A stretch of 64,000 bases of DNA, from NCBI RefSeq assembly GCF_036417845.1, contig NC_090020.1:35882425-35946424 (forward strand), read 5' to 3'. How positions within the stretch are numbered: position 1 is the stretch's first letter; every line of letters starts with the position of its first letter. This document shows positions 49,951 through 61,477 of this stretch, in pieces. A program made the translations under genes and the position numbers. Source of the DNA: Apteryx mantelli (Eukaryota; Chordata; Aves; Apterygiformes; Apterygidae). The notes beneath the pieces were generated by a model that was not told the DNA's origin, did not search any database, and was given only the letters and a program-made list of their open reading frames with translations.

Positions 49951-51033
49951 ATGACTCTGGAGGAGGTCCACGGACAGGAGCCTGTGCCCGAGGGCCACGA
50001 CCGGTGCGTCTCGGCCGGGGCTGCGCGGCGGGCAGGCTGGGGGGCAGGCGGGCGCGGGGCCGTTGGGGACCGTTGGGGCTCCGCGTTGACTCTGTGCCCC
50101 TCTCCCCGACTTGCAGGATGCAGGGTGCCGGCAAGGCCCTCCATGAGCTGCTGGTGTCGGCGCAGCGCCGCGGCTGCCTCACTGCCGGCGTCTACGAGTC
50201 GGCCAAGCTGATGAATGTGTGAGTATCCCGGGGCCGGGGCGGTGGTGCTGCCGCTGGCGGGCGCTCGGGCAGGCGGGGGCCGCCGGTACCGGCCGCGAGG
50301 CTTAACGCGCTGCTTCCCCTCCCTTGCAGCGACCCGGACAACGTCGCCTTCTGCGTGCTGGCCACGGACGAGGAGGATGAGGGGGACATTGCTCTGCAGA
50401 TCCACTTCACCCTCATCCAGGCTTTCTGCTGTGAGAACGACATTGACATCGTGCGGGTGAACGATGTGCCCAAGCTGGCGGCCATTGTGGGGCCAAACGA
50501 GGAGTCTGGGGAGCCGCGGGACCTCCACTGCATCCTCATCACGGTGGGTGTCCCCCAGAGGCAGGGGGTATGCTGTGTGCAGCCCTGGGACTGTGCTGGC
50601 TCTGCTGGGGCAGGCAGAGCCTTTGGGGGGGATGCTGACTTCCTGCAGGTGGTTAAATCCTTAAATCACCTCTTAAGCAAGGAAAGGGGACTTGGTTTAC
50701 TCTACAGCATGTCCCAGTTGAGTAGTATCGGGCTACATTTCTTGTAACTGTGGACTTCCCCTGTTGCTCACAAGGGTAACATCTCAGCTTCCTGCATTGC
50801 CCATATTGGGACAGAGAAGCCAGTTAAATACTTTGCTTCTTATGCTAATGCTTCTGTAAATACTGTGATGACTTCAGCTGGCAGGCTGTACTTATGGTGT
50901 GCAACTTTCTTTCCTCTGGCAGAACCCAAATGAAGATGGCTGGAAGGACCCAGCTCTAGAAAAGCTGAACTTCTTTTGTGAAGAGAGCCGAAATGTCAAT
51001 GACTGGGTGCCAACTATTGCCCTGCCTGAGTGA
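49951..51033 (+). CDS. GADD45G: GADD45 gamma, four coding exons, 159 aa, intact
   Basis: Growth arrest and DNA-damage-inducible protein gamma is a small acidic nuclear/cytoplasmic protein of the L7Ae/L30e/Gadd45 fold. Family knowledge: it dimerises, activates the MAP3K MTK1/MEKK4 upstream of p38/JNK, binds PCNA, p21 and CDK1-cyclin B1, and assists DNA demethylation. Coding exons read from the sequence are 49951-50003, 50117-50218, 50330-50543 and 50923-51033 (53+102+214+111 = 480 nt). All introns are GT-AG (113, 111 and 379 bp). Residues 19-51 contain [12 protein letters not shown] and YESAKLMNV. The acidic loop TDEEDEGD is at 64-71, [20 protein letters not shown] at 76-95, [15 protein letters not shown] at 116-130, and the C-terminus ends WVPTIALPE. 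The length equals the usual 159 aa. The ATG has G at -3 and is the first ATG after the predicted start site. No frameshift or missing residue is seen. Identity is certain at family level; gamma over alpha/beta rests on the N-terminus and C-terminus. Confidence 0.97.
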
Positions 51034-51150
51034 TGGTGACCTGGTGTGCTGGGGAGGCTGAAACCTTTGTTGCATTCTCAATGTGGTGTTGGTTCACTGA
51101 AGTGTGCAACAAGCTGCTGATTCCATGGATTAGCCTGGTCAAGAGACTGG

Positions 51151-51156
51151 ATTAAA
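51151..51156 (+). terminator. GADD45G: Possible alternative polyadenylation signal ATTAAA
   Basis: The second most common polyadenylation hexamer occurs 118 nt after the stop codon. No clear GT-rich downstream element was recognised, so its use is uncertain. Confidence 0.3.
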
Positions 51157-51579
51157 GTCGCTCAGACTGGCACGCAGTGGGCTCTTATGGAGGAGGAAGG
51201 AAAAGACCAGCTCGCTCCAGCAGTGAGCCCTGGTAGGCTGCAGCAGCAGAGAGGCTGACATACCATGGAACTGAAAGAAGTATTGCAAGTTTCCTGGTCA
51301 AGTGGAGCTGTTTCAGAAGGCAGAAAAGGTTGGGGGAAGTGGGCCAAAACTTTACAGAAGGACTGAACAGAATACTGCAACTAGGAACTGTTGGTGCTGT
51401 CTACTAAACATGAAGAAAGGAAAGTTTTAATATTTGATGGACTACTTCAGACTGGTTACTGAGACAAATATACAGAGACTCTTAAGCAGACAGACTTCAA
51501 CAGGCCTCTGGGCCACTCTGCAGAACTGGTTTAATAATGCAATAATTTTTACTGAAATTGCTGCTATTGAAGCTTTCAT

Positions 51580-51585
51580 AATAAA
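51580..51585 (+). terminator. GADD45G: Polyadenylation signal AATAAA of GADD45G
   Basis: This is a canonical hexamer 547 nt after the stop codon. It is followed within 25 nt by a GT-rich stretch (GGGAGTGTCTTG), as expected of a cleavage/polyadenylation site. Confidence 0.85.
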
Positions 51586-51605
51586 TTTTTGACAATTTCT
51601 GGGAG

Positions 51606-54600
51606 TGTCTTGCTTACTGGGTGGGGAAACATGTCACTAAAATACCAATGATGTTTGACTCATGCTGTAGTCCAAAGTATATTCCACACTAATGGAGTTA
51701 TTAGTGAAATACTTTCTCTCCTGGGCTGACTGAATGAAGAGCTATGCTTTCCAAGTTGATAATTCAACCTTTCACCCTCTTGCAACAGCTGCTTATCGCA
51801 ACAGCTTGCAAGACTAAGGAGCTGCATACTTAATGAGCTCAGTTATTGTAGTAGGTGGTCTTTGTAGTCTACTGAAGGAACACAATACATGCTAGAAACA
51901 TGGATTTTTGGAATACAGATGACCAGTAAATTACATCATTAGTTGCTAAATATGACTTACTAAGACTCATTCAGAGCTGCAGTGTTCCCACTTGACAAAA
52001 GCAGCTTAAACATGATGGGGGTCTGTAGAACCTGAAGATGTCAAAAACATCTAACATTTTGCTTTGATTAGAATGAAATAGTTAAGTCTAAAACTAGCTA
52101 ATACTGAATAAACATCACATATGCCACAAGCTGCTGTCTGATTGCCATATGTTGTAACAATAGAAGCTGTCACTCCAGAAGGCAATTTTGTGAAACTTAA
52201 TTGCATGACAACTTCAAATTAAGCTCAAAACACTTTGAGGATTGTGTGGTCTTTTTTTAGAGATCCTGTCATGGAAAGTTAATAGGTGTGGATGGATCTT
52301 GCCTTATGTTAAAAGGGAAAATACTATCCCCAGCAATGAACTTCCCATTTCTGGGCACAATCTATATTTGTACTCTAACAGCATTAAAACAGCGTAGTAA
52401 TTAATCTCTTCTCCAGAGAGTAAGAAAGCTAAACTATTCACTTCCTCTATAGACACTAAAAATATTCAGTATCACAATTACATTTCCTCTAGATGGGCTT
52501 GCAGTGACTGACACCAGCATTTGCAGAGAAGTGGCCATCTCTACATGGAGTAACTTACAGTTGTGGTTTCTGGGAAACTGCTTGTTCTCAGTTTCATTGT
52601 TCTTGAAAGGGGAAGTTCAAATTCAGTCCTAACATTCCTGTGCTGGAACACGCTCCATTGTATTCTAGGTATTTAGTGCTGACTGGCCTCTGTTACTATA
52701 CGGTGTGATACAGTATGATGGCAATATCATCAGAGCTTAAGCTGAAGCAAAAATTGTAAGGAAGTCAGTCCTGTAAATATTTCTTCTTGCACTTAAGATG
52801 AAGAACTTCTTATGCAGCCTGTTTTTCTACTTAACCTGTACTCATTGACTGTCTCTGCTCGAGGATTTTGAGAAAAGTCACATGGAGCTCAGAGAAAAAA
52901 ACTGCTCCAGGAGCTGCAATACACACCAATAGAAACTTTTTAAGGCAATTGCCTTGATACATAGAAAATATCAAGTCTGGATGCTTTATTAGATGTTTTA
53001 TACTTTTGCATGAGCAAATACAGGCTTTATTTTCAGTGGTTTTACAGTTAAGAAAGAGAATTTTGCTCTTTGCTCTCAGTATGCTGAGCCAAGAACAGAT
53101 TAAAATGAAGTGTCCTGAAATCAACTTTTCTGCAAAGTATGAGCAGTACATTGCAGCCTTGAGCAGTTCAAACTAATGGCTGAGTAGATAAGATTGAAGG
53201 AAGTTCTCAAACAGGTATAACAATTATAGCAGAGAAATGCGTGACAAGTTTGGTGGTTGAGGCTGCAGGCACAGATGGTTTTACCCTGTAGGAAGTTTAA
53301 CCTTCCAGCCTGCATGGAATAAACATACTTCACAGCAAGCAATGAAACTAATGAAGCAATACCAAAATACCCTTGTGAGGATGTTGCCTCTAGGCCTTTG
53401 GAAGACGGGAGGCTGACCTTGGCTTCTCCGATAGTCCTAGGAAGCTATAAACTGTGCCTTGTGAGAAGTATGCAATTTCTTCTTTTAGTGACCACACAAT
53501 TCTACTGAAATTCATTCTGGCTCGATGCAGATACAGTGTAACGCAAATAGTATAAAACCCAAGTCAGCCTGGAAATGTTATTAATACAGCTTTGCAACCA
53601 AAGACAGATATAACTTGCAAGCTATGTACTGCTGCAAATATTTCCAGTGATCAACACTACTTAATGTAGCAAAAATTCAGCAGCTGGTATCTACTGATAC
53701 AAGCAGACTTCATCTTTCCACGCTCAGCTGTATAACAGTGCAAGGAGCAACCACATGCTTGTTAAAGATAGGCAATGGACACGGGTACTGCTGCCTGTGG
53801 TGGGGACAGCTGGATGGGCAATGTTGGTCACCTCCCCAGATGTCCAGGGGTTTTTGCCAGGTATAGGGGGAGGGAATGGTAACTGCTTGCATCTGGGAAC
53901 AGTGTGCCCCACATAGCTCACCTCCCCGGGAAACAGAAGTGCCCAGCCCAAGCTACTGAAGGTTTATAGCACCAGCAAATCCTGCTGTGAGGTCTTCCAC
54001 AGGGCTTGCATCCTGCATGCTGTAGGGTCTTCATATACCATGGCATGGTGGCCATATCAGGGGGGCTCTGGGAGAGAGACTGAGGTTCATAATAATTAAT
54101 AATAAAGGCAGCTTGCCAGGAGATGAGCCAGCCTAGCAAGATGCAGGATGGGCAGGACCCCAGTGCCAGGTTGTTTGAAGTCAGGGAGTCAGCATTCTGC
54201 TCATGAAACTCTGCTTTCCATGGTAGGCTGAGAGCGATGGGTGTGAGAGCAGATGGGAGAGGTGGTGGAGCCATGGTAGATGTGCTGGTGCCTGTGCTGG
54301 GAGCCAGAGAAGAAAGGGAGGTTTAGTTAAAAGTGGAAAAGAGCTTATGGGGTGAAAGGCGCAGTGGGCACAGCTCAGAGGTAGATGATTTTGGTGGGGT
54401 TTGGGGAGGCAGGGCTGAATGGGTCCTCACCTGAGCACAGGTTTTATCCAGGAGGTCTGTTGTAGCCAAGGAGGTCTGCACCTGAAGTCGTTCACTCCTG
54501 TGCCATGGAGTGATCAAAACTGTGTATTTTAATATTATAATCACAGGCATTTAAGCTATTATTTAGGTTGTCCTGCCTATACTTCTGCGAGTGCAGTTTT

Positions 54601-56399
54601 GTGCTTAGTGATATATGAAGTTTCATTCTAGATTTCTTGAGCAATGGGTTTACATTTCTTCACCTGGGTATCTATTCCCCCATCTAACACTGCTGACTGA
54701 CAGGAATTTCCCCTCATATGTGGTTTGTTTCCTTCCCTTAATTCTGTTTTCTTCCTGTTAAACTTCTACGCATCACTCTAAGTAATTTTTCCTCTCTTGT
54801 AGCTATCTCTGTCTTAGATGCCTGATTCTTTTAGTATATACTATATTAAGTTAACTGCCTTATCGTCTTATCAGAATATAAATGCATATTGGCACACAGG
54901 ACACAGTTGTTGAAAAAAAAGCTTTCTCTTTGCTCTTGAGTCGGAAGTACAAAAAGGAAGCTAATAAAAAATATATTAGAGGCAGGCAAACTGCTGCATG
55001 GAATCATGTGGGCATAAAATCTGTGCATCTGCTAGGAGACCTGCTCCAAAAGTGTTTATAGCATTGGACGTTCAGGGCAGGAAAGCTGATATGCCCTCTT
55101 GCAGGCTTAAAATTCTGCAAAACTGGTGGAGTTTTAATCGCAGTTGGAGACTGCTTGAATTAACCGATGTTCTGGAAGGAGCCAGCATTTGCAAAAGTGC
55201 TAACGGCGGTAACATGCCATTGCACCACTGTCAGATATGTAAAGGAGTTGTGATTCATGTCAACAAATCTATTACCTCCTGTTCCCAGATCCCCTGTCAT
55301 CAAAAGGAATGAGCAGAGTGTGCCCAGGTTACGCCATGTCAAGCGCAGAGAAAATATATTAGCACTGGAAGCAAGTGTCATTGCATGTGTGATCGAGAGA
55401 GATGTATGGAGAAGGACGTGTGAATATTGTATTCCTTGTGGGGTCACACATGGAGCTCAGCTGTGCTCATGGCTATACATCTGTAGGATCTCAAATTCAT
55501 GGCATCTGTTTAAGCAGCAGTGGCGAAAGCTGAGTTTGGCCGAAAGACGGGGCCGTACAAAGAGTGTGCGTAACTGGAGCCACGCTTTCTAGAGGTTTTT
55601 ATGAAAACGGCCTTGGATTCCTGCTCATTCCTTATCCATTCCATCACAGCAGGTATGATTTGCTCACTTTGTAAAGTCTGAACAAGCAATGACAGGATAT
55701 TGGAAGAGCTGAGTAAATGCTTTATGTGTAATTATGCCATATTGAAAGAGTGAATACTTCCATTATTCTTCAGTGTCCTGCAGCAAGATATCCTTACATA
55801 CCACACTCAAAATATTAGAGTGTATGTGAAGCATTAATTGGATGCATCGATATCTTCAAGTGCATGATTAGATCCAAAGCATTAAAGCTACGTTGGTTAC
55901 AAGAGCTCCTCCAGCCTCCCACTGCACTGGCATACGGTTAATTTGCCATGCCTATCTTCTGATTTTTATGCATGGAAAGAACACAAAGTTATTCTCTTCT
56001 GTGTGTCCAGTCCTCTCTGTGGAGCTATCTTTACTCCAAGATCATGAATTTGAAAAGTTAGTATGAATGCACACTGATGATTTAACTGTAGTGTGTACAG
56101 CTGATTTTTTTCTATATTGGAGAGAAAACTGTAGAGGTATATCAGGTGATCTACTGAATGATTTAATATTACCTGAATGCTATGACTCATGGCCCCCCCT
56201 CCCCTTTTTCGAGAAGAAAAGAGGTGTTCTACTTTCTTATAGAAACTCGCACAGGTTATAACTTATGGCAGAATATTGTGATAAAATTCAGCAAAGAAAC
56301 CCAAGATGAATTCCGTTATCACAACAAATTTTTACTGTTCCATCATACCGTGAAATTAAGGCTTTTTGGACCTTTGAATCTAAGGTTAGATTCCTACTC
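51606..56399. other. Intergenic DNA downstream of GADD45G
   Basis: Unique AT-rich sequence. No gene, RNA or confident repeat was recognised. Confidence 0.6.
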
Positions 56400-56560
56400 C
56401 CTGTTTTGGGGTACTTAGTGAAAGTGGCCTAGCTTTCACTGGAGACCAGCATCCTACTGAAGTCAGCAGGAAGCAATGGTGCCTGATAATTGCCATTTAA
56501 ATACCTATAAAAGTAAGAGAGGCAGAAATGTTCAAATTTGGTTTCCAAAGATCCATGCAA
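56400..56560. repeat. Possible ancient DNA-transposon-like repeat
   Basis: GCATCCTACTGAAGTCAGCAGG and the nearby GCCTGATAATTGCCATTTAA recall old sauropsid repeats built around CACTGAAGTCAATGGGAG and AATCAGGCCA. Sequence after copy A (56650-56690, GGCACCTAGACCCACC) recalls GGCACCTAAACCCA from the same class. Similarity is weak. Confidence 0.3.
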
Positions 56561-56650
56561 GATGATTCAGATCTCACACATAAATAGAGTTGTGTTTTGT
56601 CACTGTATGCTCTGCTCCATCTTTTGCCAGAAGACAAACTATAACTGAAA
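56561..56650 (+). repeat. Direct repeat pair, copy A (~90 bp)
   Basis: It starts GATGATTCAGATCTCACACA and aligns without gaps to 58451-58540, with about nine mismatches over roughly 88 bp. Similarity ends abruptly on both sides. The family was not recognised. Confidence 0.9.
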
Positions 56651-58450
56651 AGGCACCTAGACCCACCTTCAGATACCTATATCCTCCTTGGGGAGCCCAG
56701 AGTCAAAACTCCCCAATCAGTTGACTTGTTGAGACGTACAACCATAAATGTCTATACCAAATCTCAAGTTTTATTCCCCTGTTTTAAAGTGAGTCTCCAG
56801 ATCCCCCCGCGTTACCCTGCTTTGGTTCACGTCGCTCAACAGCCTCGGAGCATGGGGTTTCTCAGGGAAGAGCCCGGGCCAGCAGTGGCACTCCTGCCTT
56901 GTGGGGACCCGGTGGGGACATGTCAGGGAGTCACCCCCAGGGCAGACCCCATCTCCCTCGGCTGCCAATCTCAGTGTGGCCGGACCGTCTTCGTAGACAT
57001 AATGGCATGCAATATTTGGGGATGATTTCCAGATGACATAAGGATAAGTGGGACTGTGCCTGAAGAGAAGATATTACAGAGCATCCTGAATCACCTGGGT
57101 AAGCTGTGACAATGTCACAAAACATGTTTTAGTACAGATAAGCACCTGATGATGTATCTTCTTGCAAAGTGGGAGATGATAGCTACTGAATGGGAAACTA
57201 TAAATCTGACATCAGTGCCAATGTCTGTAGTGTCTAGCGTTTCTGTACATCTTTTCTGTGGTTTAAGTGGGCCTATGTGAAAAGCAAATTCCTTTCTGTA
57301 GGCTGTTTTTCTCCATTTAAGAGTCAATACATTAAAAAGAGAGATGTATACCGTCATTATAGATGGCTTCAGGCCACCGAAGGTCAGACTTTTACTGAAA
57401 GTTAGCAATAAAGTGGAAGCTGCCTGGATGAGGCTAAAAATTGAAAGGCGGTAAAGTGTTTCACTTTTTCCAAAGGACCTGCAGGATCCTTCACTAATAC
57501 AAATGTTCTCTGTCTTCCATACTGCTCCTCTTAGGTTATAAAGTCCTTCAAATAAACTGCCAAAGAAAAAAGCCCCAATGAGCAGCGCATAGTCTGCACT
57601 GAATGGCTGCATTACAGGACCACAGCCCTGCGGAGACGATCGATGGGCTGCATGCAGCCCGCTCCGGGAGTGCTCACCTCCACCAGCTCCGGCCTTATCC
57701 TTACGCCGGTCGCCGGCTGGCGAAGCTGGGCTGAATCTCGTGGGTTCACAAACAGGCGCCCGATTGTGCTTGGAGGCCCTGTGTAATAGGAGCACGCCGT
57801 CTGGCTGTTAAATGCCGGGACAAAACCTGCTCCAGGTCTCCCCAACCACCTGGCTAACAAATGTAACTTAAAGCCGCAACCGTGCGGCAATTTGGGGGAA
57901 AAAATAATAAAAAAAAAAAATCCCAATCCAGAATCTGGTTTCCTGATCCAAATAAATGAAGAAAATTGCTGCTGTTTGTTTGCTTTTATCATTTCTAAAG
58001 CAGCTTTCAAGTGCATAGGCACTCGGCATGGCCCGTAACACATGTGCAAATATTGTTTAATGGGGAAGGATATCATGCATTTATCCCTATGCTAATGTAC
58101 CTTTAGATTTTTATGAGGCTTTTTTTTTTCTCTTCAAGACATGAGTTTTTTGAGCTTAATGTGCAATATGTGAAAAATTCCTAATTTAGAGCTAAGTGGT
58201 GAGAAGTACTAGAGGAGCTGGCTAGCTAAAATAACTAAATAGTTAAAAAGTACTAGCAACGAATCGTGACAGTTGTACTCATAAAATAATTCCGGTGCAT
58301 CTCTAGAAGAGGTACAATACATCAGAGACACAATGCACTTACCTAAACAAAAGGTCTGTACCCTCATAGTGCATATACCAGTTAGTATCTCCCCCATAAA
58401 TATGTGTTCCAGAATGGATAGCTGCATATATACATGGGAAGGAGATGTGA
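56651..58450. other. Sequence between the 90-bp repeat copies
   Basis: It includes a 226-codon minus-strand open frame (57115-57795) with no recognised domain and a small GC-rich patch near 57600-57840. No gene can be supported. Confidence 0.5.
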
Positions 58451-58540
58451 GATGATTCAGATTTCACACATAAATAGAGTTGTGTTTTGTCACCCTATGC
58501 TCTGCTCCATCTTTTGTCAGGAGACAAATTACCACTGAGA
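58451..58540 (+). repeat. Direct repeat pair, copy B (~90 bp)
   Basis: It starts GATGATTCAGATTTCACACA and lies in the same orientation 1890 bp from copy A. The best-kept core is CATAAATAGAGTTGTGTTTT through CTCTGCTCCATCTTTTG. It could be a local duplication or two insertions of one repeat family. Confidence 0.9.
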
Positions 58541-58627
58541 AGTTGCTACAGGGTGGAATTCCCTGGCTTAACATGCTCTGTGAACTTGCCTTGTTTTTAT
58601 TAAAAAAAAAAAACAAAAAACCTTGAT

Positions 58628-58690
58628 ATTGTGCTATGAAGGCCTGGCTCTGTTACATACTCCCCCTTGGGTAGGTCATTTAATGGAAAA
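58628..58690 (+). mobile_element. Possible MIR core fragment
   Basis: GCCTGGCTCTGTTACATACT followed by CCTTGGGTAGGTCATTTAA matches the MIR core motifs CTGGCTCTGCCACTTACT and CTTGGGCAAGTCACTTAA. Only this short core is recognisable. Confidence 0.45.
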
Positions 58691-61109
58691 ACAGCAGCAA
58701 CACTTGGAAATTATGTGAAGGGTTACTGAACTCTTGTACCTCCTCTACCCTCGCATCTCCCATGGGGTCTGGGCTATATTTTCAGAGACATGCTTGTGTC
58801 ATGCCCTGCTCCTCAAGGAGTGCCAATTCACTGGTGTCAAGGGCTCATGACTTGGCACCCGAAGTACGGGAGCAGCTGAGGTGACACAGGATTTGCTCAA
58901 GCCAGGAAGGAGCAAGAGCTGGGCAAGAGCTTATCTTGCAGAGCACCCAAAGGCAATGCTTTAAAGCACAGCTCGCCGCAACGGGATAATATAGTTTTGA
59001 CATTCTCATTACCCTGTATCTAAACAACCAGAAGTACATGCTGCTCTCTACCTGCTTTGCCAGAGGAGCTAAGTGGTGCTTTAGCTAGGCCAAATGGGGA
59101 CATGGTAGAAACCTCCTGCTGAAGAAGCAGAGCCCGAGAGGCAGCCTTGCTGGCAGAAGCAGGTGTCTTACACCTGCAGTCGCAACACCGGACCCCCTAT
59201 GAAGATCTCTGCGCACAATTTGTGAACCAGGTGGCTGATATCTGCCCAAATTTGCCACAGGACCAGAGCTCTCAATGATAACTAAGCCCTATAAAATCCA
59301 TAAAGATAGGTGGCCAGTAGATCAGAGCAACTCAGTGCCCTGAGTGATGCCAAGTCATGGTGTGCACTCATAACTTACTACGGACTCCAGAAAACCCTCT
59401 TTTGGGAGAGGCTTTCTAAATGCTCAGGAGCAGTCTCAGGCAGTGCACAGCCAGCCGCAGGGCCCATGTCCTGAGGACACCAGTTCCAGGGCTCGTGGAT
59501 GCTGTTGCAGCCCAGCTGCAGCAGGTCAGGCCGAGCTGATCAGCCGCGTGCAACCAAAGCCTAGCGTGTTGCTTTATGAGGCAAACATTTGACTGGCCTT
59601 GCTGTACCTTCACCTGAATTACTAGTAGCTCACTGTGGTGTGTCATTTGAAGCAAATGGCAAAGTGTTCATTACGATAATAAGTCCATGCAGACCAGGTC
59701 CAGGAGGACCCTGCAAAGAACATGCTGGAGCACTCTCTGCTCCCAGAAGTGCTGACCTTACCTCTCAAGCCTCAGCTGGCCAAGGGCATTTTGCAAGAAC
59801 TGGTTCCCCACCTCGCAAGCCTGCATTTCTCCCCTTTAGGCCCACATCCAGTATTGCTACTGCTGCTGCTGTAGAGCCCTCACACACAGAGGTAGCCCTG
59901 CAGTTTCCTCCTGCAGGATCAGGAAGGTCCAGGCGAGCTGCTCCAGGCTTCTCAGACACCTGCCTAAGGTTTGGTTTTCTACCAGAGCAAAGCCGGTGAA
60001 GTGAAAGCTCCCCACTGCCCAGCTGATTTCTCTAAACCGAGCAAAATATTAATCTGCTGACAGCATCACCAGGTAGATTTCCAACAAGCTGAAGCTGCAA
60101 GGAAATTTAGACAACGAGGGGAAAAATTAAGAAGCTGTGGTTCTTTCCTGGAGCTGGAGATAAAATTTCCTTTTCTGGTAAGTGCAGTGGAAAGCAGCCA
60201 CCTGATTCAGCTTTTGCAGTAATATTTTAATCTGCCATGGGCACATTGTTTACTGAAATGAAAACTGAATATAGCCTGCAATTGAGGTTACTAAATACAC
60301 TTATATAAACGATGGGGAAAGCTTTTCAGGGCAATGTACATCAGCTGGTAGGGCTGCTACTAGAAACTAAGGTTTCTTTGTTTCTTAGCAGCAGATGATT
60401 TCCTCTCTTAGGGCAATTATGCAGCCTAATTGCCTGTAATAATCATCCCTGTTAAAAGTGTGCTGCTGCCAGCACTTCTCATTTTCGAAGACAGTGTCTC
60501 CTTACCAACTTTCTGCTTCCAAGTAGCAGATATGGGCTCTGCACAATTGGAAAAATGCAAGTAATGTTGAACAAGATATTATATGATCATCTGAATTCCT
60601 TCATTGATGCTATTACTGGTGCCAAAGCTGTTAGTTTACAAAGAAACTCCTTAGAGAAGAAACACAAAATTACTTCTGAAGCGTGACCTATTCTTAAAAG
60701 ATTCAATGTCCTTCCAGCTGCTTACACTTGGTTTTGGTGCATTTTTATTTTTTTAATAATTTTTCATATGAATTTTTTTCTTTAAGATACCACCTAGATA
60801 TACTGATGCTAATCTCTCTTATGCTGCATTATGGCAATATTTAAAGCTAAGGTTTAGTTTAGATAAATCACAGAAAATTCATAGGGTACACTGCACATTG
60901 GCAAGATGGATTAGCTAACATAACACATCTTTGCCATTGCTTATTTTTGTGGTTTTATTTAGATACTATGTTTTCTTCCTAGCAGATAATCTTGTAACAG
61001 TATACAATCATTCAAAACTATGTTTTATAGCATTTATGTAAGTGAAATGGTAAAGAATGTCCTTTGATTTTTTTTTTTGGGGGGGAGGGGGGCACATTCA
61101 GGATGATAT
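58691..61109. other. Intergenic DNA
   Basis: No gene is recognised. The motif-dense stretch at 60.2-60.5 kb is the only notable part. Confidence 0.55.
60210..60500. promoter_or_regulatory. Candidate distal enhancer (motif-dense, unproven)
   Basis: CAATTAT (60414-60420) and TAATTG (60427-60432) form an inverted homeodomain pair, closely followed by TAATAATCATCC. E-box-like CAGATG and TTTGTTT forkhead-like motifs lie upstream. No repeats were recognised in it. Confidence 0.25.
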
Positions 61110-61290
61110 CTAACCATACTCGGTTAAATCAAAGGTCCATCCACCCTAATATCTTGTTTCTGATAGTAGCCAAGAGCAGATGTCTAGAGAAGAGTATCAG
61201 AGAAGGGCAAGCATATAGGGATCCTTCCCCTACATGATACCTTTAGAAACTTAACAGTCCTGGGATTTCCTGTGCCTGAGACTGTGTCAC
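61110..61290. mobile_element. Ancient sauropsid CR1-like repeat fragment
   Basis: The blocks AAAGGTCCATCCACCCTAAT, TCTTGTTTCTGATAGTAGCC, AGCAGATG, AGAAGGGCAAGCATATAG and GATCCTTCCCCTAC match, in order, a repeat common in reptile genomes (GGTCCATCTAGCCCAGTATC ... GACAGTGGCCA ... CAGGGCAATTATCGAG ... GATCCATCCCCTG). The family name is from memory of the motif and the orientation was not assigned. Confidence 0.6.
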
Positions 61291-61459
61291 CATTATACAC
61301 TTTCAACATACACTGTGCTTAGAGGCTGAATATTTAAAATTCAGATGCAGGCAGTGGATACATGTGAAATGAAAAGGTAGGTCAAAAACAGAATCAGAAA
61401 GATCCCTGAAGAAGGACTCTACTCCCAGGAATGAAGCAAAAGAGAAGGTGAAATATATT

Positions 61460-61477
61460 AAAAAAAAAAAAAAAAAA
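61460..61477 (+). repeat. A18 homopolymer
   Basis: Eighteen consecutive A residues. No retroposed gene body was recognised immediately upstream. Confidence 0.85.

Larger units (their letters stand above)
48870..50560. promoter_or_regulatory. GADD45G: CpG island spanning the GADD45G promoter, exons 1-3 and introns 1-2
   Basis: GC content and CpG frequency rise sharply from about 48.87 kb and fall after exon 3. The densest part is 49480-50350. Long open frames on both strands here are artefacts of GC-rich, stop-poor sequence. Edges are by eye. Confidence 0.8.
51034..51605 (+). other. GADD45G: GADD45G 3' UTR
   Basis: Non-coding sequence follows the TGA stop and runs to the predicted cleavage site about 15-20 nt after the AATAAA at 51580. 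No ATTTA pentamer was seen, so classical AU-rich instability elements seem to be absent. An ATTAAA at 51151-51156 could give a short isoform with a 3' UTR of only about 140 nt. Confidence 0.75.

Noticed and set aside
49914..50542. Minus-strand frames of 77-204 codons across GADD45G
   Set aside because: They are antisense shadows of GADD45G exons.
61460..61477. A18 run as a retropseudogene tail
   Set aside because: No recognisable mRNA-like body or target-site duplication was seen upstream.
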